Of a DNA stretch of 48,105 bases, positions 40,254-48,105 are shown piece after piece (within the stretch, counting starts at the first letter, position 1; each line of letters opens with the position of its first letter). The notes beneath the pieces were generated by a model. That model worked only from the letters and a program-made list of their open reading frames with translations, was not told the DNA's origin and did no database searches. Source of the stretch: Cyanobacteriota bacterium (GTDB lineage: Bacteria > Cyanobacteriota > Cyanobacteriia > Cyanobacteriales > Microcoleaceae). The DNA lies in the NCBI GenBank assembly GCA_025362325.1, contig JANYGO010000032.1, positions 1-48,105 of the forward strand, in the 5' to 3' direction. Position numbers and translations under genes: made by a program.

Positions 40254-41141
40254 TCAACCCGCGCACCATCCGGGTTTTGTCTGTGTAGACGCGGTTTCAA
40301 CCGCCGAGTCTTCTTGACAAACCAAAGTAATGACTGTCACCTCCGGCGGACAAAATAGCCTCCCCGGCGCATAAGTTCCCAAACCGCGATTCACGTACAG
40401 CAAATTACTCCCAACCCGATGCAAACCGCTAGCCCATTCCCAGTGAGTAACTACTCGATCGCAAGCCGACATAAAAGGAATGAACTTTCGGATTGGTTGA
40501 GGAATCAAATAGCCAATTTTTCTCACCCAAGCATACAAAGGCCCGATACCAGGAATCACAATTTGACCGCCGTGAGTGTGCCCAGAAAACTGCAAATCAA
40601 TCCGCCACTTTTGCAGCTTTTCAGCAGTATCAGGATTGTGAGACAATACAATCCGAGAAATCCCCGGATTTATTGATGTCATTACAGGTTCAGGCTCAAA
40701 ATCGCCAGACCAAAAATCTGCAAACCCAACTAAAGCCAATTCAGACCCCAAAGGATAAATAGCTTCATTGTACAAAACCCGAATACCTGCATTATTCAAA
40801 GCATTAGCAACCTTAATTTTTGCCCCTGGGTAATAGTGATCGTGATTGCCTAAAACAGCGTAAATTCCCACCCGACTTTGCAAGTTTTTCAAGCGCTGCA
40901 CTAAGTCATAAATAGGTGCCGGATCGTAGGTAATAAAATCCCCGGTTAAAAAAATCAGGTCTGGTTCCGCTTCATTAGCCGCCGCAATCGCCTCGAATAG
41001 CAACCATTCCGACAGCCGCACCCCGTCATAGTGAAAATCAGTAAGCTGTACAATTTTAGTACCGGATAGATTTGCTGGAAGATTGGCGATCGGTATTGTT
41101 AAACATTCTACCCGCAGTTTTCCAGTTAATAACCTGTGCAT
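40254..41141 (-). CDS. Metallophosphoesterase (calcineurin-like, YkuE/YaeI type)
   Basis: The 295-residue protein has the full dimetal motif set: D35-x-H37 (QLTDFHYDG), G67-D68 (LTGDFITY), GNHDH (98-102), a histidine in VLSHNPD and GHTHGGQ. These bind two metal ions and hydrolyse a phosphoester. YkuE/YaeI relatives act on membrane lipid intermediates such as lipid A precursors, or on unknown substrates. The absence of a clear N-terminal helix makes it a cytoplasmic or peripheral protein. The last 15 or so residues (SAVETASTQTKPGWCAG) are encoded by a dispersed repeat, so the native C-terminus was probably near LVCQED. Confidence 0.9.
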   Translation of the reverse strand: MHRLLTGKLRVECLTIPIANLPANLSGTKIVQLTDFHYDGVRLSEWLLFEAIAAANEAEPDLIFLTGDFITYDPAPIYDLVQRLKNLQSRVGIYAVLGNHDHYYPGAKIKVANALNNAGIRVLYNEAIYPLGSELALVGFADFWSGDFEPEPVMTSINPGISRIVLSHNPDTAEKLQKWRIDLQFSGHTHGGQIVIPGIGPLYAWVRKIGYLIPQPIRKFIPFMSACDRVVTHWEWASGLHRVGSNLLYVNRGLGTYAPGRLFCPPEVTVITLVCQEDSAVETASTQTKPGWCAG

Positions 41142-41300
41142 AAATCTAAGGTTTATTGACAGAGCGCAACCTCTAGTTTAACAAATAAACAGGCAAGACT
41201 GCAAAACTCGATATTCTTCCCTTCTTATCAATCCTTGTATAAATTGCTTTCTTATGCCTTGCTTCCTTGCATCCTTGCTTCCTTCCTTCTTCCTTCCTTA

Positions 41301-41383
41301 ATCCGTTAAATCCGTTACACAATCCGTTGCCGAACTTGCTTCTTACATCCGTTACATCCGTTACACAATCCGTTGCCGAACTT
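41301..41383. repeat. Two 37-bp direct repeats (one mismatch)
   Basis: Copies at 41301-41337 and 41347-41383 differ at one base and contain ATCCGTTACACAATCCG. Each copy itself holds several ATCCGTTA units, so this is an STRR-like array. The second copy abuts the stop codon of the adenylate cyclase gene. Before it, 41212-41300 is CT-rich (CCTTGCTTCCTTCC) and has no gene. Confidence 0.85.
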
Positions 41384-42801
41384 CATTTATGATAGATCAC
41401 CTCAAAAGTTTCCACAGCTTTCTTCTTACCTTTAACTATCACAGAGCCAATTTTCCTAAATTCAAACATATCTTTAGTAGCGCTGTAAACACTATCGCTG
41501 ACCAAAATTTGTCCTCCCTGGGCCATTGACTGCAACCTAGAGGCAATATTCACCTCATCCCCTATTGCAGTATAGTCCATGTGCTGCGGCGAACCAATAT
41601 TACCAACAACTACCTCCCCCGAACTAATGCCAATACCAGTCAGAAAATTATCCGCAATCCAAGAAATCGACATTCTTCTAATCCGGCGCTGCATATCGAT
41701 CGCAGTTTCGATCGCCTTCCTTTCGCGATCGGCCACTTCCGAAGGCGCCCCAAACATAGCCACAATCATATCTCCGACAAACTTATTCACAGTACCTTCA
41801 TGACTAAAAATTACCTCTACCATCTCCGTGAAATACTCGTTTAAATACATCACTATTTTTTCGGCCGGAAGCTCCTCACACTTAGTAGTAAAATCTCTAA
41901 TATCCGAAAAAAGAACCGTTAGATTGCGCTTAGTCGGATTCATAGAAATTTCTCCTTTAGCTTCGATAACAGCTTGCACTACCTGGGGAGAAAGGTACCT
42001 CTCCAAATTATTTTTAATCCGTTCTTCCTTCAATTTACTTTCATGTAAAAGTGCATTCTCGATCGCCGCCGCCGCTTGCGAAGCCAAAGCCGTAAATAAT
42101 TTTAAATCCTGTGCTGTATAGTTCACAGGTTCATTATGACTAATATTGATCACACCGATCGTACCATTCTGCGTTGTTAGAGGCGCACAAATTAGAGAAC
42201 GCATCTCATTGTCTCCCGGAACATACCTGGGATCGGACAACACATCATTAACTATTTCAGCTTGGCCAGAAACAAGAATATGACCAGCTATTCCTATATT
42301 TCGACCAATTCTTGTTTTACGATTATACTCTTTTCCTCGCGCTGAAATAATTTCAAGTTTGCCGACTTTTTCATTAATCAGCATGACCGAAATATTGGTA
42401 GACTCTATCAATTTTTTAGCTTCCGTTACCACCAATTGACTGACTTCAAAAACTCCCAAACAAGTAGCTATTTTGCTAGAAAAATCGTACAAAAAATTAA
42501 CTTCTTCATACTTATCTAAAGTATCCACAGCCAAAGTTCTTATATCCAAATCAGCGCTCGCAGCATAGCTCAGCATATCGGCAATAAATGCTGCTTTTTG
42601 ACTGCCTGTTACATAACCGATAACTTCATCGGCTAGGATGATAGGATAGGTATTTAAGGATGTCGGACAGTCTTCGCCAAATAAGATAGTTCCTTGAATA
42701 TTCCGAATCGCGATCGGAGCATCCAAAACACCGCGCGCGCCCTCAATAACCGCCCGCAAATCTTTCTTAGAAATCAATTTTTTGAGATTGATGCGAACCA
42801 T
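41383..42801 (-). CDS. GAF domain adenylate cyclase (class III)
   Basis: The 472-residue protein has an N-terminal sensory-like region (1-90, with AIRNIQGTILFG and EVIGYVTGSQKAAF, resembling a PocR-type ligand domain), a GAF domain (about 105-255, with RSLICAPLTTQNGTIGVINI) and a class III cyclase domain (about 285-470). Cyclase residues are D300 (LFSDIRDF), K340 and D344 (NKFVGDMIVAMFG), T411 (DYTAIGD), N418 and R422 (VNIASRL), consistent with ATP as substrate. The GAF has no CH or DXCF cysteine and is not a bilin binder. It is the third gene of a probable operon behind a CBCR hybrid kinase and a receiver, with a 109-bp gap to the receiver. cAMP is the likely product. Confidence 0.9.
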   Translation of the reverse strand: MVRINLKKLISKKDLRAVIEGARGVLDAPIAIRNIQGTILFGEDCPTSLNTYPIILADEVIGYVTGSQKAAFIADMLSYAASADLDIRTLAVDTLDKYEEVNFLYDFSSKIATCLGVFEVSQLVVTEAKKLIESTNISVMLINEKVGKLEIISARGKEYNRKTRIGRNIGIAGHILVSGQAEIVNDVLSDPRYVPGDNEMRSLICAPLTTQNGTIGVINISHNEPVNYTAQDLKLFTALASQAAAAIENALLHESKLKEERIKNNLERYLSPQVVQAVIEAKGEISMNPTKRNLTVLFSDIRDFTTKCEELPAEKIVMYLNEYFTEMVEVIFSHEGTVNKFVGDMIVAMFGAPSEVADRERKAIETAIDMQRRIRRMSISWIADNFLTGIGISSGEVVVGNIGSPQHMDYTAIGDEVNIASRLQSMAQGGQILVSDSVYSATKDMFEFRKIGSVIVKGKKKAVETFEVIYHK

Positions 42802-42910
42802 TTATTTTGCTATTAGTCATGAGTGATATATCGTTAGTCATTAGTTTTTAACCAGTCACCAACGACCAAAAACCAAAGACTATTCTTGTCAATTAATTGT
42901 GTACCTATCC

Positions 42911-43300
42911 CTACATTGGTGCAGTCAAACCCAGAATTTCCCTAGCTTTTACCAGCAATTCTTTCGGGCGAAAAGGTTTAGTCATATAAAGATTTGCCCC
43001 CACAGCCATACCGCTTTGTTTATCATACTCTTGTCCCTTAGCTGTCAACATAATAATGTAAACATCCTTCATGCCTAGTTGATTTTTAACCGTATTGCAT
43101 AGCTCTAACCCGCTCATTTTCGGCATCATCACATCCAGAAAAACCAAATCTGGCTTTTCTTCCTTAATTATGTTTAATGCCTCCAGTCCATTTCTCGCCG
43201 TCAGCAACTCTACATCATCCTCATCTTCCAAATTTTCCAGAGCCTGCTCCATCAAAATCAGAATATTCGGCTCGTCATCCACAATTAAAACTTTTTTCAC
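42911..43300 (-). CDS. Single-domain response regulator (receiver only)
   Basis: The 129-residue protein is one receiver with D8/D9 (IVDDEPN), D56 in LVFLDVMMPKMSGLEL, the Thr in MLTAKG and K108 in MTKPFRP, so it should accept phosphate. It starts 17 bp after the stop of the CBCR hybrid kinase gene on the same strand and precedes the adenylate cyclase gene. It may be the direct phosphate acceptor of the kinase and act on the cyclase or other partners by contact. All key residues are intact, unlike the last receiver of the kinase itself. Confidence 0.92.
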   Translation of the reverse strand: MKKVLIVDDEPNILILMEQALENLEDEDDVELLTARNGLEALNIIKEEKPDLVFLDVMMPKMSGLELCNTVKNQLGMKDVYIIMLTAKGQEYDKQSGMAVGANLYMTKPFRPKELLVKAREILGLTAPM

Positions 43301-43317
43301 AGCAATTTCTCTTTAAC

Positions 43318-46300
43318 TTATTTGTTGTTCACGTTATCTTCTGCGATATCTCCAAAAATAATTATCGAGACATTTTCCAAGCCCTTAGTAAGCCGCAATT
43401 TTTTGACCAATTCTTGCCTTCGAGATAATGCTTCCTCAATAATAATCAAATCTGGAGCGATCGCTATAACTCGATCGAGGCATGATTCAGCATCTGACGC
43501 CTCGATCGCATTATATCCCTGAAAAACCAACCCATCCGACAAAGTTTTGAGAGTAGAAGCATTGCTAGCAACTACCAACACCGTCTTATGTGACACCCCT
43601 TGCCGCAACAGTAAGCCGATCTCCTTTAGTAGTACCGCTACATTTATAGGTTTGGTAAAATAGCGATCGACCCCCAAACGGTAGCCCCTTTCTCGGTCTT
43701 GAATTAGGGAAACAATGATAATTGGAATACCCCTAGTGTCAGGGTCATTTTTGAGAACTACCGCCACATCAAAACCGTCGATTTGAGGCATCATTATATC
43801 TAAAATAATCAAATCTGGTTGAACTGCTTTAGCCTTAGAAATAGCATCTATGCCATTAATTGCCTCCGTGACTTTATACCCTTCTTCTTCCAGTGACTGC
43901 CTCAGCATTTCCCGGATGTTAGGCTCATCATCAGCAACTAAAATCTGCTGGCTTTTTTTAATGCAGATCGGAGTTCTGTTGACAACTTGCTGTTTGATTT
44001 GCCAGATTAAATCATTGATATTGTTGCATTTTTCTACCCGCTCAATATCTTTTATTAGCGGTATACTAAAGGAAAAAGTGCTGCCCCGGCCCAACTCGCT
44101 TTCTAGCCAAATTCTACCGCCGTGGTTTTCAACAATTTGTTTAGAAATTGGCAGCCCCAAACCAGTGCCTTTTGGCTTTTCTGTCAGGATATCTCCTACT
44201 TGTTTAAATCTTTCAAAAACTTTGCTGTGGTCTTCTGTTGCAATGCCTATGCCAGTATCGATAATGCTAATAACTAGCTCGTCATTCTCTACTCGGGCGC
44301 GACAGGTGACAGAACCTGATTCTGTGAACTTAACTGCATTCGAAATTAAATTTATCGCGACTTGAATCATGCGATCGCGGTCTACTAATACCTGTGGCAG
44401 TCCGGGGCTAAAATCTTTAATCAATTTCAAATTATTCTTTTCTAACAAAGATGACATAGCAGCGATCGCCTGTGTTAAGATGTGCGCTGGATTTATCTGT
44501 TGTAACTGCCATTCAACGCGCCCCGATTCCATCTTAGCAATATCCAAAACATCATTAATTAAAGATGTCAGCCGTTCAGCTTCTGACACAATAATGTTGA
44601 TATTGTTTCCCACTTGATTCAATGCTTTTTTGATTTTTTTATCGGCGGCGGGGACGGCGGGAACAATCACTTTTTCTAGTTTTTCTTGAATCAGCGAAGC
44701 AAAGCCCAAAACCGAAGTTAAAGGCGTCCGCAGTTCGTGAGAAACGGTAGCCAGAAAATCCGTTTTTATGCGGTCAACTTCTCGTTCTACCGTCACATCT
44801 CTAATTAAAATTACCGAACCGAGAGAGCGATCTACTTCCTCTTTTACCGCATCTTTCAGAATAGTTGTCGCTAAAGCTTGACCGATCTTAGAATTGCCAA
44901 GTTCCACTTCCAACGTCACAATTTCTCCCTCTCGATGCTCAGTCACCTCGACTAATTGTGCTAATTTTTTAGGAAAGATTTCGGATACTTTTTTTCCCTT
45001 CAGGTCAATATCTTTCAATTCAAACATAGCCAGCAGGGCCGGGTTAAACCTGGTGATTTTACCTTCAATGTCAGTAACTAATAACCCGTCAGCCAAATTG
45101 TCAACGATCGCATTTAAGTCTGCCAAAGTCGTCCGCAATTCCCAGGACTGCTTTTTAGTGCGATCGAGCAATTCTGCTTGGTGCATAGCTACTCCCAATT
45201 GACTGCCAAGCTGAGCCAGCAACCTCACTTCTCCCGCTTCCCACTCACGGGGGCCCGAGTTCTGGTAAGCTGCTAGCAAACCCCAGAGATTTTCCCCCAC
45301 AAAAACAGGCGCTACACAATATGCTTTGGCTTGAATTTGTTCAAGAATTTCCACGTGACATGGAGAGTGACCAATTTTGTAGATGTCATTAACTACAAAA
45401 GTTTCTTGATGGCGATACCTGCCGCCCTCAGTTTTTTGCAAATAATCATCTTGCCAGACTGTTTTAATTTTGTCAGTTACTAAAGGTATCCAACCTTCTT
45501 CTACCGATTCCGACACAAATTCCCCGCTCCAATCTGGAAAAAAGCGGTAAACTCCTACACGATCGCAGTTGAGGATTTGCCGCACTTCTTGAGTCGTAGC
45601 GCTAAATATTTTGTCAATGTTTAGCGTCTGGCGAATCCGTTCAATTACTCTAGTTAATGTGCGCTCCTGTTCGGCTGCTTTCGCCTGCTGTTTAGCTTGA
45701 AACTGTATTTTTTCTAGGTACTCTGACTGCTGCAAAGCCACTCCTAAATGAGTACCAATTTGATTCAGCAACTTGACTTCCGTCTCTTCCCAGTGTCGCG
45801 CACCGCTGTGTTGAAATGCACTGAGCAATCCCCAAAGTTTTTCTCCTTTAAAAATAGAAACTACCGCACAGGATTTGACACCAAAATATTCTAAAGCTTC
45901 GATGTGACAATCGCTCTGGCCGGCATTGTAGATATCGTCAGCTATAAAACTTTCCGCGCACCGGAATCGGCCTCCTTGGTGTTCGTTTAAGTAGGGGTCT
46001 TCCCAACCGCCGCCTACCAATTTCGGCCACTCGCCGGATTCAGATTCAAAAATAAAGTCGCCGAAATAGTCTTCGCGGAATTGATAAATAGCAATGCGAT
46101 CGACATTCAACAGTTTGCGGACTTCCGTCGCTGCTGTCTGGAAAATTGTTTCCATATCTAAAGTTTGGCGGATCTTGTCAATCATCCGAGTTATTGCTCG
46201 TTCTCGGTGTGCTTCCTTCACCAACTCTTCAGTACGTTTTCTCAATTGAGCCTCCAGAGTAGTCTGAAGTGCGGTTGACCGCTTCTGGGCTCTTTGTAAC

Positions 46301-46923
46301 AGTTCTGCCTGCTGTATTGCTACTCCCAAATGCACCGCAATTTGAGTAACAAACTCAATTTCATCTTCCTGCCACTGGCGTGGGCTACCACATTGGTGAA
46401 TGCAGAGCAATCCCCAAAGTTGATTTCCTTTAATTAAAGGTACAATTAAGTTGGCTTTCACCTGAAACTGGGCAAGAATAGCAATGTGACAATCGCTCAA
46501 TCCAGCATTATAAATATCAGAAACTGCCTGAATTCTTCCTTTCTGATAGTGTACTGCGTGTTGTTCTCCAAAGCAGTGGTCGTGTACCTTGACAGCTTTT
46601 GCTGAGTCAAACTCAGGCAGCACGTCTTCAGATACAAATTCGCCGTCGTCAAACCCTGACTCGGCGTAAAATCGAAACATTCCCACTCGATCGGCATTCA
46701 GCAGTTGGCGCACTTCTGTAGCGGTTGATTTAAAAATAATATCTAAGTCTAGCGACTCGCGAATTTTGGTCACTACAGCAAACAGCGCCTTTTGTTTGGC
46801 AACTCTAGCGGGTTCTGGTTTAGCGGCCGACTCTAGTTCGGCAACGCGTGCTTTGAGGGTTTGTAGCTCGCTTTTGAGGGAGTCGTAATCTTCGGGATCT
46901 AATAATACGTGATTTTCTGACAT
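43318..46923 (-). CDS. Hybrid histidine kinase with three CBCR-type GAF domains
   Basis: The 1201-residue protein has a coiled-coil start (10-35), GAF1 (46-210), GAF2 (245-405), GAF3 (424-585), PAS (600-715), HisKA with H729 (VSHELRTPLT), HATPase_c with N-box INLISNAVKF, G1 DTGIGI and G2 GTGLGL, a receiver (992-1105, D1042, K1091) and a truncated second receiver (1113-1201). GAF1 has D115-H-C117-F and C145-H146. GAF2 has W307, D309, F320, F326, C339-H340. GAF3 has W490, D492, Y503, F509, H519, C522-H523. These spacings match DXCF (GAF1) and red/green (GAF2, GAF3) cyanobacteriochromes. The last receiver has Glu1163 where Asp is expected. No membrane helix. It is likely a multi-wavelength photosensor kinase. 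Confidence 0.93.
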   Translation of the reverse strand: MSENHVLLDPEDYDSLKSELQTLKARVAELESAAKPEPARVAKQKALFAVVTKIRESLDLDIIFKSTATEVRQLLNADRVGMFRFYAESGFDDGEFVSEDVLPEFDSAKAVKVHDHCFGEQHAVHYQKGRIQAVSDIYNAGLSDCHIAILAQFQVKANLIVPLIKGNQLWGLLCIHQCGSPRQWQEDEIEFVTQIAVHLGVAIQQAELLQRAQKRSTALQTTLEAQLRKRTEELVKEAHRERAITRMIDKIRQTLDMETIFQTAATEVRKLLNVDRIAIYQFREDYFGDFIFESESGEWPKLVGGGWEDPYLNEHQGGRFRCAESFIADDIYNAGQSDCHIEALEYFGVKSCAVVSIFKGEKLWGLLSAFQHSGARHWEETEVKLLNQIGTHLGVALQQSEYLEKIQFQAKQQAKAAEQERTLTRVIERIRQTLNIDKIFSATTQEVRQILNCDRVGVYRFFPDWSGEFVSESVEEGWIPLVTDKIKTVWQDDYLQKTEGGRYRHQETFVVNDIYKIGHSPCHVEILEQIQAKAYCVAPVFVGENLWGLLAAYQNSGPREWEAGEVRLLAQLGSQLGVAMHQAELLDRTKKQSWELRTTLADLNAIVDNLADGLLVTDIEGKITRFNPALLAMFELKDIDLKGKKVSEIFPKKLAQLVEVTEHREGEIVTLEVELGNSKIGQALATTILKDAVKEEVDRSLGSVILIRDVTVEREVDRIKTDFLATVSHELRTPLTSVLGFASLIQEKLEKVIVPAVPAADKKIKKALNQVGNNINIIVSEAERLTSLINDVLDIAKMESGRVEWQLQQINPAHILTQAIAAMSSLLEKNNLKLIKDFSPGLPQVLVDRDRMIQVAINLISNAVKFTESGSVTCRARVENDELVISIIDTGIGIATEDHSKVFERFKQVGDILTEKPKGTGLGLPISKQIVENHGGRIWLESELGRGSTFSFSIPLIKDIERVEKCNNINDLIWQIKQQVVNRTPICIKKSQQILVADDEPNIREMLRQSLEEEGYKVTEAINGIDAISKAKAVQPDLIILDIMMPQIDGFDVAVVLKNDPDTRGIPIIIVSLIQDRERGYRLGVDRYFTKPINVAVLLKEIGLLLRQGVSHKTVLVVASNASTLKTLSDGLVFQGYNAIEASDAESCLDRVIAIAPDLIIIEEALSRRQELVKKLRLTKGLENVSIIIFGDIAEDNVNNK

Positions 46924-47593
46924 AGGTTTGAGTTTTTTTTTGTTGGTTTATTAAGTATTGATAGTTGTTTATTTTATAATTATAAACTCAATTTCATCGT
47001 CTATTCAATAAAATTTAGACAGAATTTGCTTTGATGGTTTCATAACTACCAACTAACCCTCTGTGTGCTAGGGTTGCGATCGCACTAGCCCAATTGTCGA
47101 TCGAACGCTAACCCTATTGCTTTGGCATGACGCGCCCAACTGTTGCAGCATTTTTATGATATGTTACGCACCGTGACAAGCTGTTTTCAAAGCTCAGACT
47201 TGTGTCGCATCGGGTGAGAGCACAACTACTACGGGGAAGATTGCCCTACAAAACACGCTCTAGGACTTACGCATGGGGGCCCAGAAACCGTGTTTTTTAC
47301 CACAATACTTCGTTGAAGCATCGCACCCAAGGTAAAAAACCGGTTTCTTTGTGGGCTTTGTGCGATCGCGAACTGACTATATATTTAATGTCGCCGGAGA
47401 GCACCAATGTCAGCAACGGCCTCGCGTGCGGGACTTTTGCGATGGTGCAATATCTAAGTCCATTTTATCAAAAATCAATTCACGCTGGCGATGGCAAAAG
47501 AACCCTCGCCCGTGCTACGGCTCTTTTCCAGCCCTCCGTCACGCTCATCAGCTTTCCTGATAACTCTCATCAGTTCTACTGTCGCTACACCCC
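46924..47593. other. Intergenic region between divergent kinase operon and psbA
   Basis: This roughly 670-bp stretch has no supported gene. It contains an AT-rich zone just upstream of the kinase (46925-47000), one HIP1 site near 47087, and an imperfect inverted repeat at 47283-47301/47331-47349 built around AAACCG and TTTTTTACC, related to the dispersed AAACCGGGTTTTT motif near 35826. A 147-codon plus ORF at 47202-47645 crosses this repeat and the psbA promoter and is not believable. Confidence 0.6.
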
Positions 47594-47623
47594 TTTACAA
47601 ACCTTAACGATACCCGTAATAAT
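47594..47623 (+). promoter_or_regulatory. psbA core promoter
   Basis: TTTACA (47594-47599) and AATAAT (47618-47623) are separated by 18 bp and each matches the sigma-70 consensus at five of six positions. Transcription would start near 47630, leaving a leader of about 42 nt before the psbA ATG at 47672, a normal arrangement for this gene. Confidence 0.6.
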
Positions 47624-47671
47624 AGAAACATCATCAGAACATTGAAAACCAAATACAGCAATCATAAACAC

Positions 47672-48105
47672 ATGACAGCTACCTTACAACAGCGCGAAAG
47701 CGCCAACCTGTGGTCGCAATTCTGCAACTGGGTAACATCAACCGACAACCGCCTTTATGTAGGCTGGTTCGGCGTCTTGATGATTCCTACCTTGCTCACT
47801 GCCACCATCTGTTACGTCATCGCCTTCATCGCTGCCCCTCCAGTGGACATCGACGGCATCCGCGAACCAGTTGCAGGTTCCTTGATGTTCGGTAACAACA
47901 TCATCACAGGTGCAGTTGTTCCTTCGTCAAACGCGATCGGTCTTCACTTCTACCCAATCTGGGAAGCAGCTTCCTTGGATGAGTGGTTGTACAACGGCGG
48001 CCCTTACCAATTGGTAATTTTTCACTTCCTGATCGGCATTTTCTGCTACATGGGTCGTGAATGGGAACTGTCCTACCGCTTAGGTATGCGTCCTTGGATC
48101 TGCGT
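47672..48105 (+). CDS. psbA: Photosystem II D1 protein (5' 40 percent; cut by window end)
   Basis: The first 144 residues of D1 are present: [20 protein letters not shown], then [20 protein letters not shown], and on to [11 protein letters not shown] at the edge. D1 is a core subunit of photosystem II that binds P680 chlorophylls, the QB quinone and the manganese cluster in the thylakoid membrane. Residue 130 is Glu ([11 protein letters not shown]), the form found in high-light D1 isoforms rather than the Gln130 form. The first two transmembrane helices are visible, and conserved P39, H92 and H118 are present. It is divergent from the CBCR kinase operon. Filamentous cyanobacteria carry several psbA copies; which one this is cannot be told here. 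Confidence 0.97.
   Translation, partial: MTATLQQRESANLWSQFCNWVTSTDNRLYVGWFGVLMIPTLLTATICYVIAFIAAPPVDIDGIREPVAGSLMFGNNIITGAVVPSSNAIGLHFYPIWEAASLDEWLYNGGPYQLVIFHFLIGIFCYMGREWELSYRLGMRPWIC

Noticed and set aside
47202..47645. 147-codon ORF upstream of psbA
   Set aside because: It runs through an inverted repeat and the psbA promoter, has no ribosome site, and its composition is not protein-like.

Overview
The window is cyanobacterial chromosome, most likely from a filamentous, non-heterocystous Oscillatoriales-type organism (Microcoleus/Oscillatoria/Phormidium-like). The evidence is a psbA gene for photosystem II D1 at the right edge, a phycobiliprotein lyase of the CpcS/CpeS family, cyanobacteriochrome (CBCR) photosensors, a KaiC homolog, a DUF3769 outer-membrane protein, very frequent HIP1-type GCGATCGC octamers, heptameric STRR repeats, and several dispersed palindromic intergenic repeats. 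I see no rRNA, tRNA, CRISPR array or complete insertion sequence. Genus is an inference from overall character.

Layout. 1-3.8 kb (minus): a KaiC-family ATPase, a single-domain receiver, a histidine kinase and the start of a DUF4079 membrane protein. 3.9-6.9 kb (plus): glcE and glcF of glycolate dehydrogenase. 7.1-10.2 kb: a Uma2-family protein and a 14-repeat WD40 protein. 10.9-17.4 kb: the bilin lyase, an unknown protein, STRR arrays, a DUF3769/LptD-like protein, a small membrane protein and a large unknown protein. 17.6-22.3 kb: a GH38 alpha-mannosidase with low-complexity insertions, then a decayed SLC13/ArsB-type permease. 22.3-26.3 kb: a PAS/GAF/CBCR/GGDEF diguanylate cyclase. 26.6-30.7 kb: a TPR O-GlcNAc-transferase-like protein divergent from rpiA. 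31-35.4 kb: unknown genes, a hybrid histidine kinase and a HigBA toxin-antitoxin pair. 36-41 kb: a receiver-adenylate cyclase, hisG, an unknown small protein, a GST, an OmpR regulator (RppA-like) and a metallophosphoesterase. 41.4-46.9 kb (minus): a probable operon encoding a three-CBCR hybrid kinase, a receiver and an adenylate cyclase. 47.7 kb (plus): psbA, cut off by the window end.

The most striking theme is light and second-messenger signalling. Four GAF domains, three in the kinase at 43318-46923 and one in the diguanylate cyclase at 22347-26294, show the cysteine spacing of cyanobacteriochromes. One output is c-di-GMP synthesis. The other is a kinase-receiver-adenylate cyclase set transcribed divergently from a D1 gene that encodes the E130 (high-light type) isoform. 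A second receiver-adenylate cyclase lies 4 kb from that operon, and a KaiC-receiver-kinase cluster lies at the left end. The domain calls come from motifs read by eye; the proposed circuits are inference.
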